NCBI GenBank assembly: GCA_039931065.1
Contig: JBDTSP010000001.1
Location: 522,674-586,673 of the forward strand
Direction: 5' to 3'
DNA: 64,000 bases
Source: CADEED01 sp039931065
Lineage (GTDB): Bacteria; Pseudomonadota; Gammaproteobacteria; Steroidobacterales; Steroidobacteraceae
The translations under genes were made by a program, and so were the position numbers. Each line of letters starts with the position of its first letter. Within the stretch, counting starts at the first letter, position 1. Under the pieces are notes generated by a model. The model saw nothing but the letters and a program-made list of their open reading frames with translations, was not told the DNA's origin and did no database searches. Shown here in pieces: positions 51,524-59,090 of the stretch.

Positions 51524-52546
51524 ATGAAAGTCGTCAAGATCAGTCTGCTGGTTCTCGCTGGCTTCGTCGCGCTCGCTACCGCCGCAGTCTATTCCGGCAT
51601 ATTCAATTTCGCGGCCGACGATCCGCATTGGGGAATGACACAGCGTTTGATCGAGCTGGCTCGAGAACGCTCGATCGCAACTCATGCGGCTGATATTTCA
51701 GTACCGGGAAATCTTGCGGACGAGAAACTCATAGCAAGTGGCGCTGGCGAGTTCTCCGAGATGTGCACTGACTGTCATCTCGCCCCTGGCATGAAAGACA
51801 CTGAGATGCGCACCGGGCTTTACCCCAAGCCACCAAATCTCTCCGAGCATGGAGCGCATCCGACGCCGGAGCAGCAGTTTTGGATCATCAAGCATGGTCT
51901 CAAGATGACTGGGATGCCGGCGTGGGGTCTCACTCATGATGACGAGCGCATCTGGTCGATGGTGGCGTTCCTGCAGAAGCTTCCTGGCCTGTCGCCGGCG
52001 GCATATCACGAGCTGATCGAGGCGGGTGAGGGCGGTCATCACCACGAGGGCATGGACCCCGAGGAGCGCGACGAGACCGGGTCCGAGGAAGCGGATGATC
52101 ACGCGCATCATCACGAACACGCGGCGGTAGGGGACGAGCACGGCTCGCGTGAATCGAACTTGCCGCTTGCGGCGAAGGCAGCCGCGGCTCGGGTCGATGA
52201 CTTTCAGAAACTGCTGGCGAGCGGGGATACGAACGGCGCCGCTACTTTGCTTGAGCCCGCAGTGTTGATTTACGAGAGCGGCGAAGTGGAACGATCGCGC
52301 GCGGAATACGCGTCGCATCACCTCAAGGCGGATGCGGCATTTCTGAAGGGCGCCGATGTGCGTGTGCTCTCCCGCGACGGAAACGCCATCGGTGATGTGG
52401 GCTGGATCGCCACAGAGACGGAAATCAAGACCAAGGGGTCGAAGCCGCTGGAACTCATCACTACGGAGACGATGGTTCTATCTCGCGGCCCACAAGGCTG
52501 GCACGTCGCCCACATCCATTGGTCCAGCCGTCCGAGGACTGAGTAG
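51524..52546 (+). CDS. Cytochrome c / His-rich / NTF2-like fusion protein
   Basis: Exported or membrane-anchored protein of 340 residues with an N-terminal helix (VVKISLLVLAGFVALATAAV). A class I cytochrome c domain follows: heme motif CTDCH at residues 81-85 and a Met ligand near 131 in KMTGMPAWG. A His/Glu-rich linker (about 165-205, with GGHHHEGMDPEERDETG) leads to a C-terminal SnoaL/DUF4440-like domain (about 220-335) ending GWHVAHIHWSS. The pairing of heme, metal-binding linker and NTF2-type domain is unusual. Lying between RND pump and P-ATPase genes, it may serve periplasmic copper handling or respiration under metal stress. Confidence 0.8.
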   Translation: MKVVKISLLVLAGFVALATAAVYSGIFNFAADDPHWGMTQRLIELARERSIATHAADISVPGNLADEKLIASGAGEFSEMCTDCHLAPGMKDTEMRTGLYPKPPNLSEHGAHPTPEQQFWIIKHGLKMTGMPAWGLTHDDERIWSMVAFLQKLPGLSPAAYHELIEAGEGGHHHEGMDPEERDETGSEEADDHAHHHEHAAVGDEHGSRESNLPLAAKAAAARVDDFQKLLASGDTNGAATLLEPAVLIYESGEVERSRAEYASHHLKADAAFLKGADVRVLSRDGNAIGDVGWIATETEIKTKGSKPLELITTETMVLSRGPQGWHVAHIHWSSRPRTE

Positions 52547-52611
52547 ACGGCCTCCCGTCCTGTATCCGTAACCGTCCGCGCTCTGTACGTAGTCCCCTTT
52601 ATGGCCGGCGC

Positions 52612-52642
52612 TTGACTCTGGAGTACGGTCCATACTTTAGGA
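52612..52642 (+). promoter_or_regulatory. MerR-type promoter with 19-bp spacer
   Basis: TTGACT at 52612-52617 is followed after 19 bases by TTAGGA at 52637-52642, the overlong spacing typical of promoters activated by MerR-family proteins. The spacer CTGGAGTACGGTCCATACT has an imperfect dyad (TGGA...TCCA), as in merR, zntA or pbr operators. It would drive the MerR gene and the ATPase gene together. Confidence 0.6.
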
Positions 52643-52652
52643 TTCGCGTCCT

Positions 52653-53069
52653 ATGGAGATCGGCATGGACTCAATCGGCATCGGCGCCCTGGCCAAACGC
52701 GCGGGCGTAAGCATCGACACTGTCCGATATTACGAAAAGAGCGGGCTGCTCGCCCCACAGGCGCGACTTCCTTCCGGCTACCGGCGCTACGGCGATTTAC
52801 AGGTTGCCCGGCTTCGATTCATTCGTCGCGCACAGAACCTGGGATTTGCATTGAAGGATGTTCGCGAGCTGTTGGGTTTGTCGAAGCAACGTGATGTGGC
52901 ACGCGTGAAGCGGACCGCCGAAAAGAAGTTGGCACAGGTAGAGCAGAAGATTGCGGCCCTCGAACGCGTTCGCGGCGGGCTCGCCCAGTTAGTGACGGCT
53001 TGCCCGGGCCACGGGCCGGCGAAGGAGTGCCCCATCCTGAAAGCGCTGGGCGAGGAAGCTATCCAATGA
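52653..53069 (+). CDS. MerR-family metal-responsive regulator
   Basis: Regulator of 138 residues. The winged-helix domain reads IGALAKRAGVSIDTVRYYEK and LPSGYRRYGDLQVARLRFIR. A long dimer helix follows, and then the C-terminal metal loop CPGHGPAKEC, with two Cys eight residues apart, as in CueR/ZntR-type sensors. By alignment the position of CueR Ser77 (Cys in divalent-metal sensors) is Val (QRDVARVKR), so the selectivity cannot be read from it. Its gene starts just after a MerR-type promoter and its stop overlaps the ATPase start (ATGA). Start ATG 52653, or 52665 without four residues. Confidence 0.88.
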   Translation: MEIGMDSIGIGALAKRAGVSIDTVRYYEKSGLLAPQARLPSGYRRYGDLQVARLRFIRRAQNLGFALKDVRELLGLSKQRDVARVKRTAEKKLAQVEQKIAALERVRGGLAQLVTACPGHGPAKECPILKALGEEAIQ

Positions 53070-55435
53070 TTCACGACCACGTTCACGCAAACGCACGCGG
53101 CGCCGACCAGCCATCGGGGGGTGCTGCGAAACCATACAGGGATCCCGTCTGCGGCATGGCGGTTGCGGCAGATTCTCCGCATCGCATGCAGCACCGAGGC
53201 CAGGACTATTTCTTCTGTTCATCCGGCTGCCGGGAGAAGTTCGCGGCGAATCCGACTCGCTACACGGAGGTCAAACAGGCTGGCAAAAAAACGGTTCAGC
53301 CGGCTACACCAGCAGGCGCGACTCCTTCGGGGACGATTTACACCTGCCCCATGCATCCGCAAATCCGGCAGTCGGGTCCAGGCTCATGCCCGATATGTGG
53401 CATGGCCTTGGAGCCACTCGTTCCGACGGCAAACGAAGACAATTCAGACCTGCGAAAGGTAAAGAAAAAATTCTGGTTCTCGGCCGCGTTGAGCATCCCA
53501 GTTGTCGCGATCGCGATGCTCCCGCACTTGTTTGATCTGCATCTGAGTGGCGTTGGCGTGTGGGTCTTGCGGTATACGGAGCTTGCGCTGACCGCGCCGG
53601 TGGTCCTGTGGGCGGGCGCCGACTACTACCGCCGCGGCTGGCGCGGGCTCGTCAATCGATCGCCCAACATGTACACGCTGATCGGACTCGGTGTGCTGGT
53701 CGCGTACGCCTTCAGTCTGTTTGCGACATTCGCTGCCGGGTCGTTTCCCCCTGAAATGCGCGACGCACACGGCATGGTGGGCGTGTATTTCGAAGTGGCA
53801 GCGGTCATCGTCGCGCTCGTGTTGTTAGGTGAGTGGCTGGAGCTCGCGGCGCGCGGTCGAACGAGTACGGCGATCCGCCAGTTGCTGGGCCTGGCCGCCA
53901 AGACTGCGCGGCGCGTGAATGCGGATGGCGGCGAAGAAGATGTGCCGCTGGCGGGCATAGTCGCGGGTGACCGAGTTCGCGTGCGCCCCGGGGAAAAAGT
54001 CCCTGTCGACGGCAAGATTATCGAAGGCCGTTCGACATTCGATGAGGCCATGTTGACGGGAGAGCCTCTGCCCGTCGACAAAGGCCCTGGGGATCGTGTG
54101 GTGGGCGCAACTCTCAATCAGACGGGCTCCGTTCTGATCACCGCCGATCGCGTGGGCGCAGACAGCCTGTTGGCGCAAATCGTTGCTCTCGTCGCGCAGG
54201 CACAGCGTAGCCGTGCGCCCTTGCAGAGGCTTGCCGATCACGTTTCGGTGTGGTTCGTGCCGACGGTCTTTCTGATTGCCATCGCGACATTCCTCGTTTG
54301 GTGGCTCGTTGGGCCTGAGCCGCGACTCGCTTACGCACTCGTCAGTGCGGTGTCGGTGCTTATCATTGCCTGCCCGTGTGCGTTGGGTCTGGCAACGCCT
54401 ATCTCGATCATGGTCGCGAGCGGCCGCGGTGCGCAGCTGGGCGTACTGTTTCGCGATGCGGAGGCGATCGAATCCTTGCGCGAGATCGACACCCTGGTAG
54501 TGGACAAGACAGGCACGCTGACTATCGGGCGGCCGTCGCTGAGTCGGGTGCTCACGGTTGCGCCATGGTCTGAGGCCGAAGTCCTTGCGCTCGCCGCCGC
54601 GCTCGAGAAATCGAGCGAGCATCCGCTCGCACGCGCCATTGTCGATGGTGCGGCTGAGCGCAAACTCACACCCGCAGACGTTGCTGACTTTCAGTCGGTG
54701 ACCGGCAAGGGCGTCACCGGCCGACAGGCTGCAAGAAAGCTGGCCCTCGGCAACGCCGCGCTCATGAAGGATGTAGGAGCATCGATCGAAAGTCTGGCTC
54801 TCGAAGTGGATGAACTGCGCTCATCGGGGCGTACCGTCATGTTCCTGGCGATAGATGGCGTGCTCGCGGGCGCAATAGCAGTAGGTGATGCGATCAAGGA
54901 CAGCACACCATCGGCGCTCAGTGCGCTGCGGGCCGATGGGCTGCGTATTGTGATGTTGACCGGCGACGCGCGCGGCACTGCCGAAGCGGTTGCGAAGAGT
55001 CTCGGTATCGATGAAGTCATCGCCGAAGTCCAGCCCGCAGACAAGGCGCGCATCGTGGAGAAGCTGCAGAAGGAGGGACGGAAGGTCGCCATGGCAGGTG
55101 ATGGCATCAACGACGCGCCGGCTTTGGCTCGCGCACACGTCGGAATTGCGATGGGTACGGGGACCGACATTGCGATGGAGAGCGCACAGGTGACGCTGGT
55201 CAAAGGCGATCTCAACGGCATCGTACGGGCGCGGCACTTGAGCCGCGCGACAGTGCGGAACATCTGGCAGAACCTGGCGTTCGCGTTTGGTTACAACGCG
55301 CTCGGCATTCCTGTCGCGGCCGGTGTGCTCTATCCAGCGACCGGCCTTCTTCTTTCACCGCTGATCGCGGCCCTGGCGATGAGCTTCTCCTCCGTCTCAG
55401 TCATCAGCAACTCCCTGCGCCTGCGTGGCAAATAA
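53066..55435 (+). CDS. Copper-type P1B ATPase with YHS and heavy-metal-binding N-terminus
   Basis: P-type ATPase of 789 residues that probably exports Cu(I). It has no HMA domain; instead a YHS domain (YRDPVCGMAVAAD, CSSGCREKF) and a heavy-metal-binding YTCPMHPQIRQSGPGSCPIC motif occupy the first 130 residues. The CPC ion site is at residues 436-438 (IIACPCALGLATP), the phosphorylated Asp at 480 (DKTGTLT), the HP motif in SSEHPLARAI, and the hinge GDGINDAPAL. Eight helices are expected. It is transcribed with the MerR regulator (4-base overlap) and abuts the next gene (TAA-ATG). Confidence 0.94.
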   Translation: MIHDHVHANARGADQPSGGAAKPYRDPVCGMAVAADSPHRMQHRGQDYFFCSSGCREKFAANPTRYTEVKQAGKKTVQPATPAGATPSGTIYTCPMHPQIRQSGPGSCPICGMALEPLVPTANEDNSDLRKVKKKFWFSAALSIPVVAIAMLPHLFDLHLSGVGVWVLRYTELALTAPVVLWAGADYYRRGWRGLVNRSPNMYTLIGLGVLVAYAFSLFATFAAGSFPPEMRDAHGMVGVYFEVAAVIVALVLLGEWLELAARGRTSTAIRQLLGLAAKTARRVNADGGEEDVPLAGIVAGDRVRVRPGEKVPVDGKIIEGRSTFDEAMLTGEPLPVDKGPGDRVVGATLNQTGSVLITADRVGADSLLAQIVALVAQAQRSRAPLQRLADHVSVWFVPTVFLIAIATFLVWWLVGPEPRLAYALVSAVSVLIIACPCALGLATPISIMVASGRGAQLGVLFRDAEAIESLREIDTLVVDKTGTLTIGRPSLSRVLTVAPWSEAEVLALAAALEKSSEHPLARAIVDGAAERKLTPADVADFQSVTGKGVTGRQAARKLALGNAALMKDVGASIESLALEVDELRSSGRTVMFLAIDGVLAGAIAVGDAIKDSTPSALSALRADGLRIVMLTGDARGTAEAVAKSLGIDEVIAEVQPADKARIVEKLQKEGRKVAMAGDGINDAPALARAHVGIAMGTGTDIAMESAQVTLVKGDLNGIVRARHLSRATVRNIWQNLAFAFGYNALGIPVAAGVLYPATGLLLSPLIAALAMSFSSVSVISNSLRLRGK

Positions 55436-55876
55436 ATGGCCCGCGCGGAAAATCGAAGGTCGCGCGCTCCCGCATTCGAGGTCATCTTCATCGTCTGCGG
55501 CATTTGGCTGATCGGACTAGGACTGTATTTTGCCTTTCTGCGCCCAGCGCTGCTGCCTGAAGACCTGCGGTACATCGGCACAACAACACAAGAGATTCAA
55601 TCTGCGACGCCTGGGATTGTCGATTGGTTGCACCGCGTGTTTACGGTGATGGGCGGGTTCATGATGGGTGTGGGGGCGCTCTTGATTGTTGTGGTGATGA
55701 ACGCCTCACAAATGCAAAAGAGTGTGATCTTGACTGTGCTGGCATTGGCGGGTGTGTTCACGGTTGGAACGATGAGTCTGACGAACTTCCAGCTCAGCTC
55801 TGATTTCAGATGGCCATTGCTGCTCCCGTCTTTCCTGTGGCTGATCGGACTGGTCTTGTGCCGGCGATATAGTTAG
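55436..55876 (+). CDS. Four-helix membrane protein of the copper operon
   Basis: Protein of 146 residues of unknown function with four hydrophobic helices: VIFIVCGIWLIGLGLYFAFL, GGFMMGVGALLIVVVM, VILTVLALAGVFTVGTM and LLLPSFLWLIGLVLC. A short polar segment PEDLRYIGTTTQEIQ follows helix 1. It starts immediately after the ATPase stop and is followed by a gene with a strong ribosome-binding site, so it is part of the same transcript. No metal-binding motif is visible. Confidence 0.7.
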   Translation: MARAENRRSRAPAFEVIFIVCGIWLIGLGLYFAFLRPALLPEDLRYIGTTTQEIQSATPGIVDWLHRVFTVMGGFMMGVGALLIVVVMNASQMQKSVILTVLALAGVFTVGTMSLTNFQLSSDFRWPLLLPSFLWLIGLVLCRRYS

Positions 55877-55887
55877 GAGGGGAACGC

Positions 55888-56323
55888 ATGTACAGCGAGC
55901 ACGCCGGACACACCGCAGCCATCCTAGCCTCGGTTGAGCGAGTCTTTGATGGGCTCGATGATCAGAGACGCCTATCGCAGCACATGAGCAGCGCTCGTGG
56001 AAAATGGGTTGGGGAAAAATGGACACGGAGCTGGACGAGCGACGAGGTCGCGCGGTGGGATCGCACATCGTGCTGCGTGGTCGCGTACGAAGAGCTGGGA
56101 GAAGGTGGGCGAGCCGCGACTGCTCATCATTGGTCCTTATCGGATGGGATTCGACCTCGTGGCCGTCGGCGCTGATGCAAAACTTCGCGTCGCTATCGAC
56201 TACCAGTTGCCGACGATGGGACTATCACGATTGCTAGGACGTCTCTTCGGGCGATCCTACGCCAAGTGGTGTGTCCGGCAGATGGCCCAAGACGCTCAAC
56301 GCATCGTTCCCCAGCCGGGCTGA
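55888..56323 (+). pseudogene. SRPBCC (START-like) protein, broken by two frame changes
   Basis: GGAGGGG precedes ATG 55888, and the first 36 residues (SVERVFDGLDDQRRLSQHMS) match an SRPBCC lipid-binding-like fold. From about 55996 the continuation lies in another frame (KMDTELDERRGRAVGSHIVL), and from about 56090 in a third (PRLLIIGPYRMGFDLVAVGA then LRVAIDYQLPTMGLSRLLGR). Around the second change a segment of roughly 15-20 residues seems to be missing. No single frame gives the whole protein. Confidence 0.65.
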
Positions 56324-56458
56324 TACCGGGGTCAACCCTGGTCGGCGTTCGAAATTATCCGGACCATGTGAGCAGGACTACGTATGCAAATGCGAGCGCG
56401 TAGAAGCTAGTCTGCATCTTACGGCGTACCACCGGCCCGAGTCATTTCGGAGATATTC

Positions 56459-56933
56459 ATGCCTATCCCAAAGATTTTCGCCACGGCCCTTTTGTTGACC
56501 CTCGCTACTATCGGTTGGAGTCAAACCTCGCCAGATGAGCACGCCGGACATCACCCGCCAGAAAAGACGCCGGCGACTACGCTCGCGGGGGAGTCGAAAG
56601 ACGCCATGGTGCAGACTCGCAGCGTGATCGAGCGAGCGGAGCACGCAGGGACTGCATCAGAGCGCGAACGTTTGCTCGACGAGCACCCCTGCCGCCATGC
56701 GCAAGCAACTCGGGGCGATCAAGTCTCAGCAGTGCATGATGGAAAAGATGGATGGCGCGGCGATGGGCGGTGGGCAATCAGATGGCGCAAAGACGGGCAA
56801 GATGAGCGAAGGAATGGAAGGCGGTCACATGATGATGTGCCACCAGATGATGAAGTCGCGCATGGACAACATGGCCGAGCTGCTCGAGCAGACCTGGCGG
56901 CGTGAAGAATTCCGAAATAAGGTGGCCAAGTAG
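56459..56933 (+). pseudogene. Met/His-rich periplasmic protein, one frameshift
   Basis: The first frame (from ATG 56459) encodes a signal peptide FATALLLTLATIGWSQTSPD and a His-containing HAGHHPPEKT segment up to LLDEH. The second frame (from about 56690) continues MRKQLGAIKSQQCMMEKMDG, GGHMMMCHQMMKSRMDNMAE and ends RNKVAK. One inserted or deleted base near 56690, inside a C-run, would join them into a protein of about 157 residues. Met- and His-rich exported proteins occur in copper-resistance clusters. It could be a sequencing or assembly error. Confidence 0.6.
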
Positions 56934-57085
56934 GCGCAGGCATGGCCCGCTTTCGTGAGCTTAGTCCTTCGCGTTGATTGTCGGCGCACTCGAACGGGTG
57001 CTGGCATCCAACCTCATGACGACGCAGGGGCCGAACTGACCCCTGCGCCTCGGACACAGGTGTTCTCGTGCGCCCGATCGTCAGA

Positions 57086-57418
57086 TCACTTCTTTGTGTT
57101 CTCGAGCTCGCGATGTTGAGCAGCCAACTCGTCGCTGTCTTTCGCCGCCGCCTCGAGGCTGTCGGCGATTCGATTGCAGTGATTCGCCATCGACGCATGG
57201 TTCGAATTGCTCTTGCCATGATCCTGCTTCGCCTGCTGGCGATGCGACTCCGCCTTTTTGCGGAAGTCAGCGGCCTGCTGCGTGTAGAACTGCGCTTGCG
57301 TCGCGTGGTCTTCTGTCATCGCAGGGGCTTCGGTCGCGGCACTCACCATCGAGGCCCCACCGAAGAGCAGGACAAGCGTGGCGCAGGACGTTGCGAGCAT
57401 GTGTTTCGTGTTGATCAT
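57086..57418 (-). CDS. Small exported helical protein
   Basis: Protein of 110 residues with a signal peptide (LATSCATLVLLFGGASMVSA) and a mature helical part rich in Ala, Gln, His and Lys: AQFYTQQAADFRKKAESHRQ and SLEAAAKDSDELAAQHRELE. It looks like a periplasmic coiled-coil protein of unknown function. ATG 57418 (MINTKHMLATSC) was preferred; an extension to 57460 lacks sense. It is transcribed against its neighbours, between the frameshifted Met-rich gene and the ATP-grasp-like gene. Confidence 0.6.
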   Translation of the reverse strand: MINTKHMLATSCATLVLLFGGASMVSAATEAPAMTEDHATQAQFYTQQAADFRKKAESHRQQAKQDHGKSNSNHASMANHCNRIADSLEAAAKDSDELAAQHRELENTKK

Positions 57419-57700
57419 TTTCCCATCCTTCATCAGTGTTGAGAAAATGCATGTCGCCACTCAAGAGTTGAGCGTCACGTATGCGCAGTCTCGGGCGGCT
57501 AACGTACGCTCAGCGAAGTGGAGCGTCTGTTGGCCAACGCACCAACCCCGTCGACGTCTTGGCCGGTGGCGCCCATGTAGGACTGCACGCTGCAGCTGGG
57601 CGTCGGACGCCCGGAACCTTCGGTGTCCACGACAAAGACCCGATGGAATAGCGATCGATGCCCAGCGAATGCTGCAGTATTGTCCAAACGAAGGATCTTC

Positions 57701-59023
57701 ATGTTTCCCGTAGAGAATGCAGCGCCTTCTATTGCCGATCGGCTGAATCGTGAATGCCGATGTGTTGGTACGGATGTGCCCGCACTGCATCGGTGGCTCG
57801 AGAAAGATCTCGCGAGCCGCCATCTTTCACACCCGATCATTGCCACGAACCCTCATCTTTTTTCCGACCTGCCTGTGTTCATCGCGGCGGAGCACGCGCG
57901 GCAAATGCAGCAGGTAATCGATGCCGTGGAAACCGTGGCCTCGCTGCCCGCATACCGGGAATCGGCGCTGTCGCGTGCCCCGGCTATCGCCCGTCTAGTC
58001 CCCGCGACCCGCGGTGTGTTTATGGGTTACGACTTTCACGTTTCGGAAAGCGGCCCCATGCTCATCGAGATCAACACCAATGCGGGCGGGGCATTGCTCA
58101 ATGTCGCAATGCGTCGCGCCCAACAAGCATGCTGTCCCGAGGTGGCGGACTACATCAAGCACAGGCCGAGCGCCGATGAGCTAGAGGATCAGTTGTTCCA
58201 GATGTTCATGAATGAGTGGCGCCTGGCACGCGGCGACCGCCCACTCGGACGCATCGCCATCGTCGACGACGATCCGGCGAGCCAGTACCTGTTGCCCGAA
58301 TTCCTGCTCTTCCAACGACTCTTCGAAACTCGCGGAGTAGAGGCGGTCGTGGCAGCAGCGGATCGATTGACCTTCGATGGCGTGTCTCTGTGGTATGACA
58401 GTCAGCGCATCGACATGGTCTACAACCGATTGACTGATTTCTATTTCAGCGATGCTCCGGCGCACGCAGCGCTGGCGCTGGCTTATGCGGCTGACGCGGC
58501 GGTGATCACGCCGCATCCACGGGTGCACGCTTTGTATTCGGATAAGCGAAATCTAGTGACGTTGACCGACGAGCGCGAGCTACGCGCCATGGGTGTCGCT
58601 GCCGACACCATCGAAGTACTTCTGCGTCACATTCCGCGCACGGTCTGCCCGCTTGGTGACCAGGAACAGTGGTGGGCCGATCGAAAACGTTGGTTCTTCA
58701 AACCCGCCCAAGGTTTCGGCAGCCGGGGTACTTATCGCGGTGACAAGATGACGCGGCGAGTGTTCGCTGAAGTGATGCGGGGCGACTATGTCGCGCAGAT
58801 GCTGGTCCCGCCGAGCGAGCGATCGCGCGGCAGCGAGAAGGATGGGGCGGTTTTCAAAGTCGACGTGCGCAATTACGCGTACGACGGCAAAACACAGCTG
58901 ATTGCCGCACGCCTGTATCAGGGGCAGACCACCAATTTCCGCACCGCTGGGGGCGGGTTTGCCCCGGTCTATCTGGTGCCGTCGCATAGTGATGTTGGCG
59001 GCGCGACTCGTGGTTGCGCGTAG
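57701..59023 (+). CDS. ATP-grasp-like protein of unknown function
   Basis: Protein of 440 residues that I cannot assign to a named enzyme. Segments typical of ATP-grasp ligases are visible: a metal/acid stretch GPMLIEINTNAGGALLN (about 140-157), a lysine-glycine loop FFKPAQGFGSRGTYRGDK (about 325-343), and a late DVRNYAYDGKTQLIAARLYQ (about 393-412). The order of these motifs may indicate a circularly permuted fold. Such proteins join a carboxylate to an amine or thiol using ATP. ATG 57701 has AAGGA upstream. It lies within the metal region, before a TonB receptor, with no other biosynthetic gene nearby. Confidence 0.6.
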   Translation: MFPVENAAPSIADRLNRECRCVGTDVPALHRWLEKDLASRHLSHPIIATNPHLFSDLPVFIAAEHARQMQQVIDAVETVASLPAYRESALSRAPAIARLVPATRGVFMGYDFHVSESGPMLIEINTNAGGALLNVAMRRAQQACCPEVADYIKHRPSADELEDQLFQMFMNEWRLARGDRPLGRIAIVDDDPASQYLLPEFLLFQRLFETRGVEAVVAAADRLTFDGVSLWYDSQRIDMVYNRLTDFYFSDAPAHAALALAYAADAAVITPHPRVHALYSDKRNLVTLTDERELRAMGVAADTIEVLLRHIPRTVCPLGDQEQWWADRKRWFFKPAQGFGSRGTYRGDKMTRRVFAEVMRGDYVAQMLVPPSERSRGSEKDGAVFKVDVRNYAYDGKTQLIAARLYQGQTTNFRTAGGGFAPVYLVPSHSDVGGATRGCA

Positions 59024-59090
59024 GCGCTGATTGGACAAGCGCTGGTCCTCTGAAACAGTCCAAACCTTGGCCTGTAGTAATGAGTGTCGA

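Noticed and set aside
57461..57823. Minus-strand frame of 120 codons before the ATP-grasp-like gene
   Set aside because: It overlaps the start of the supported gene at 57701 and has no recognisable feature.
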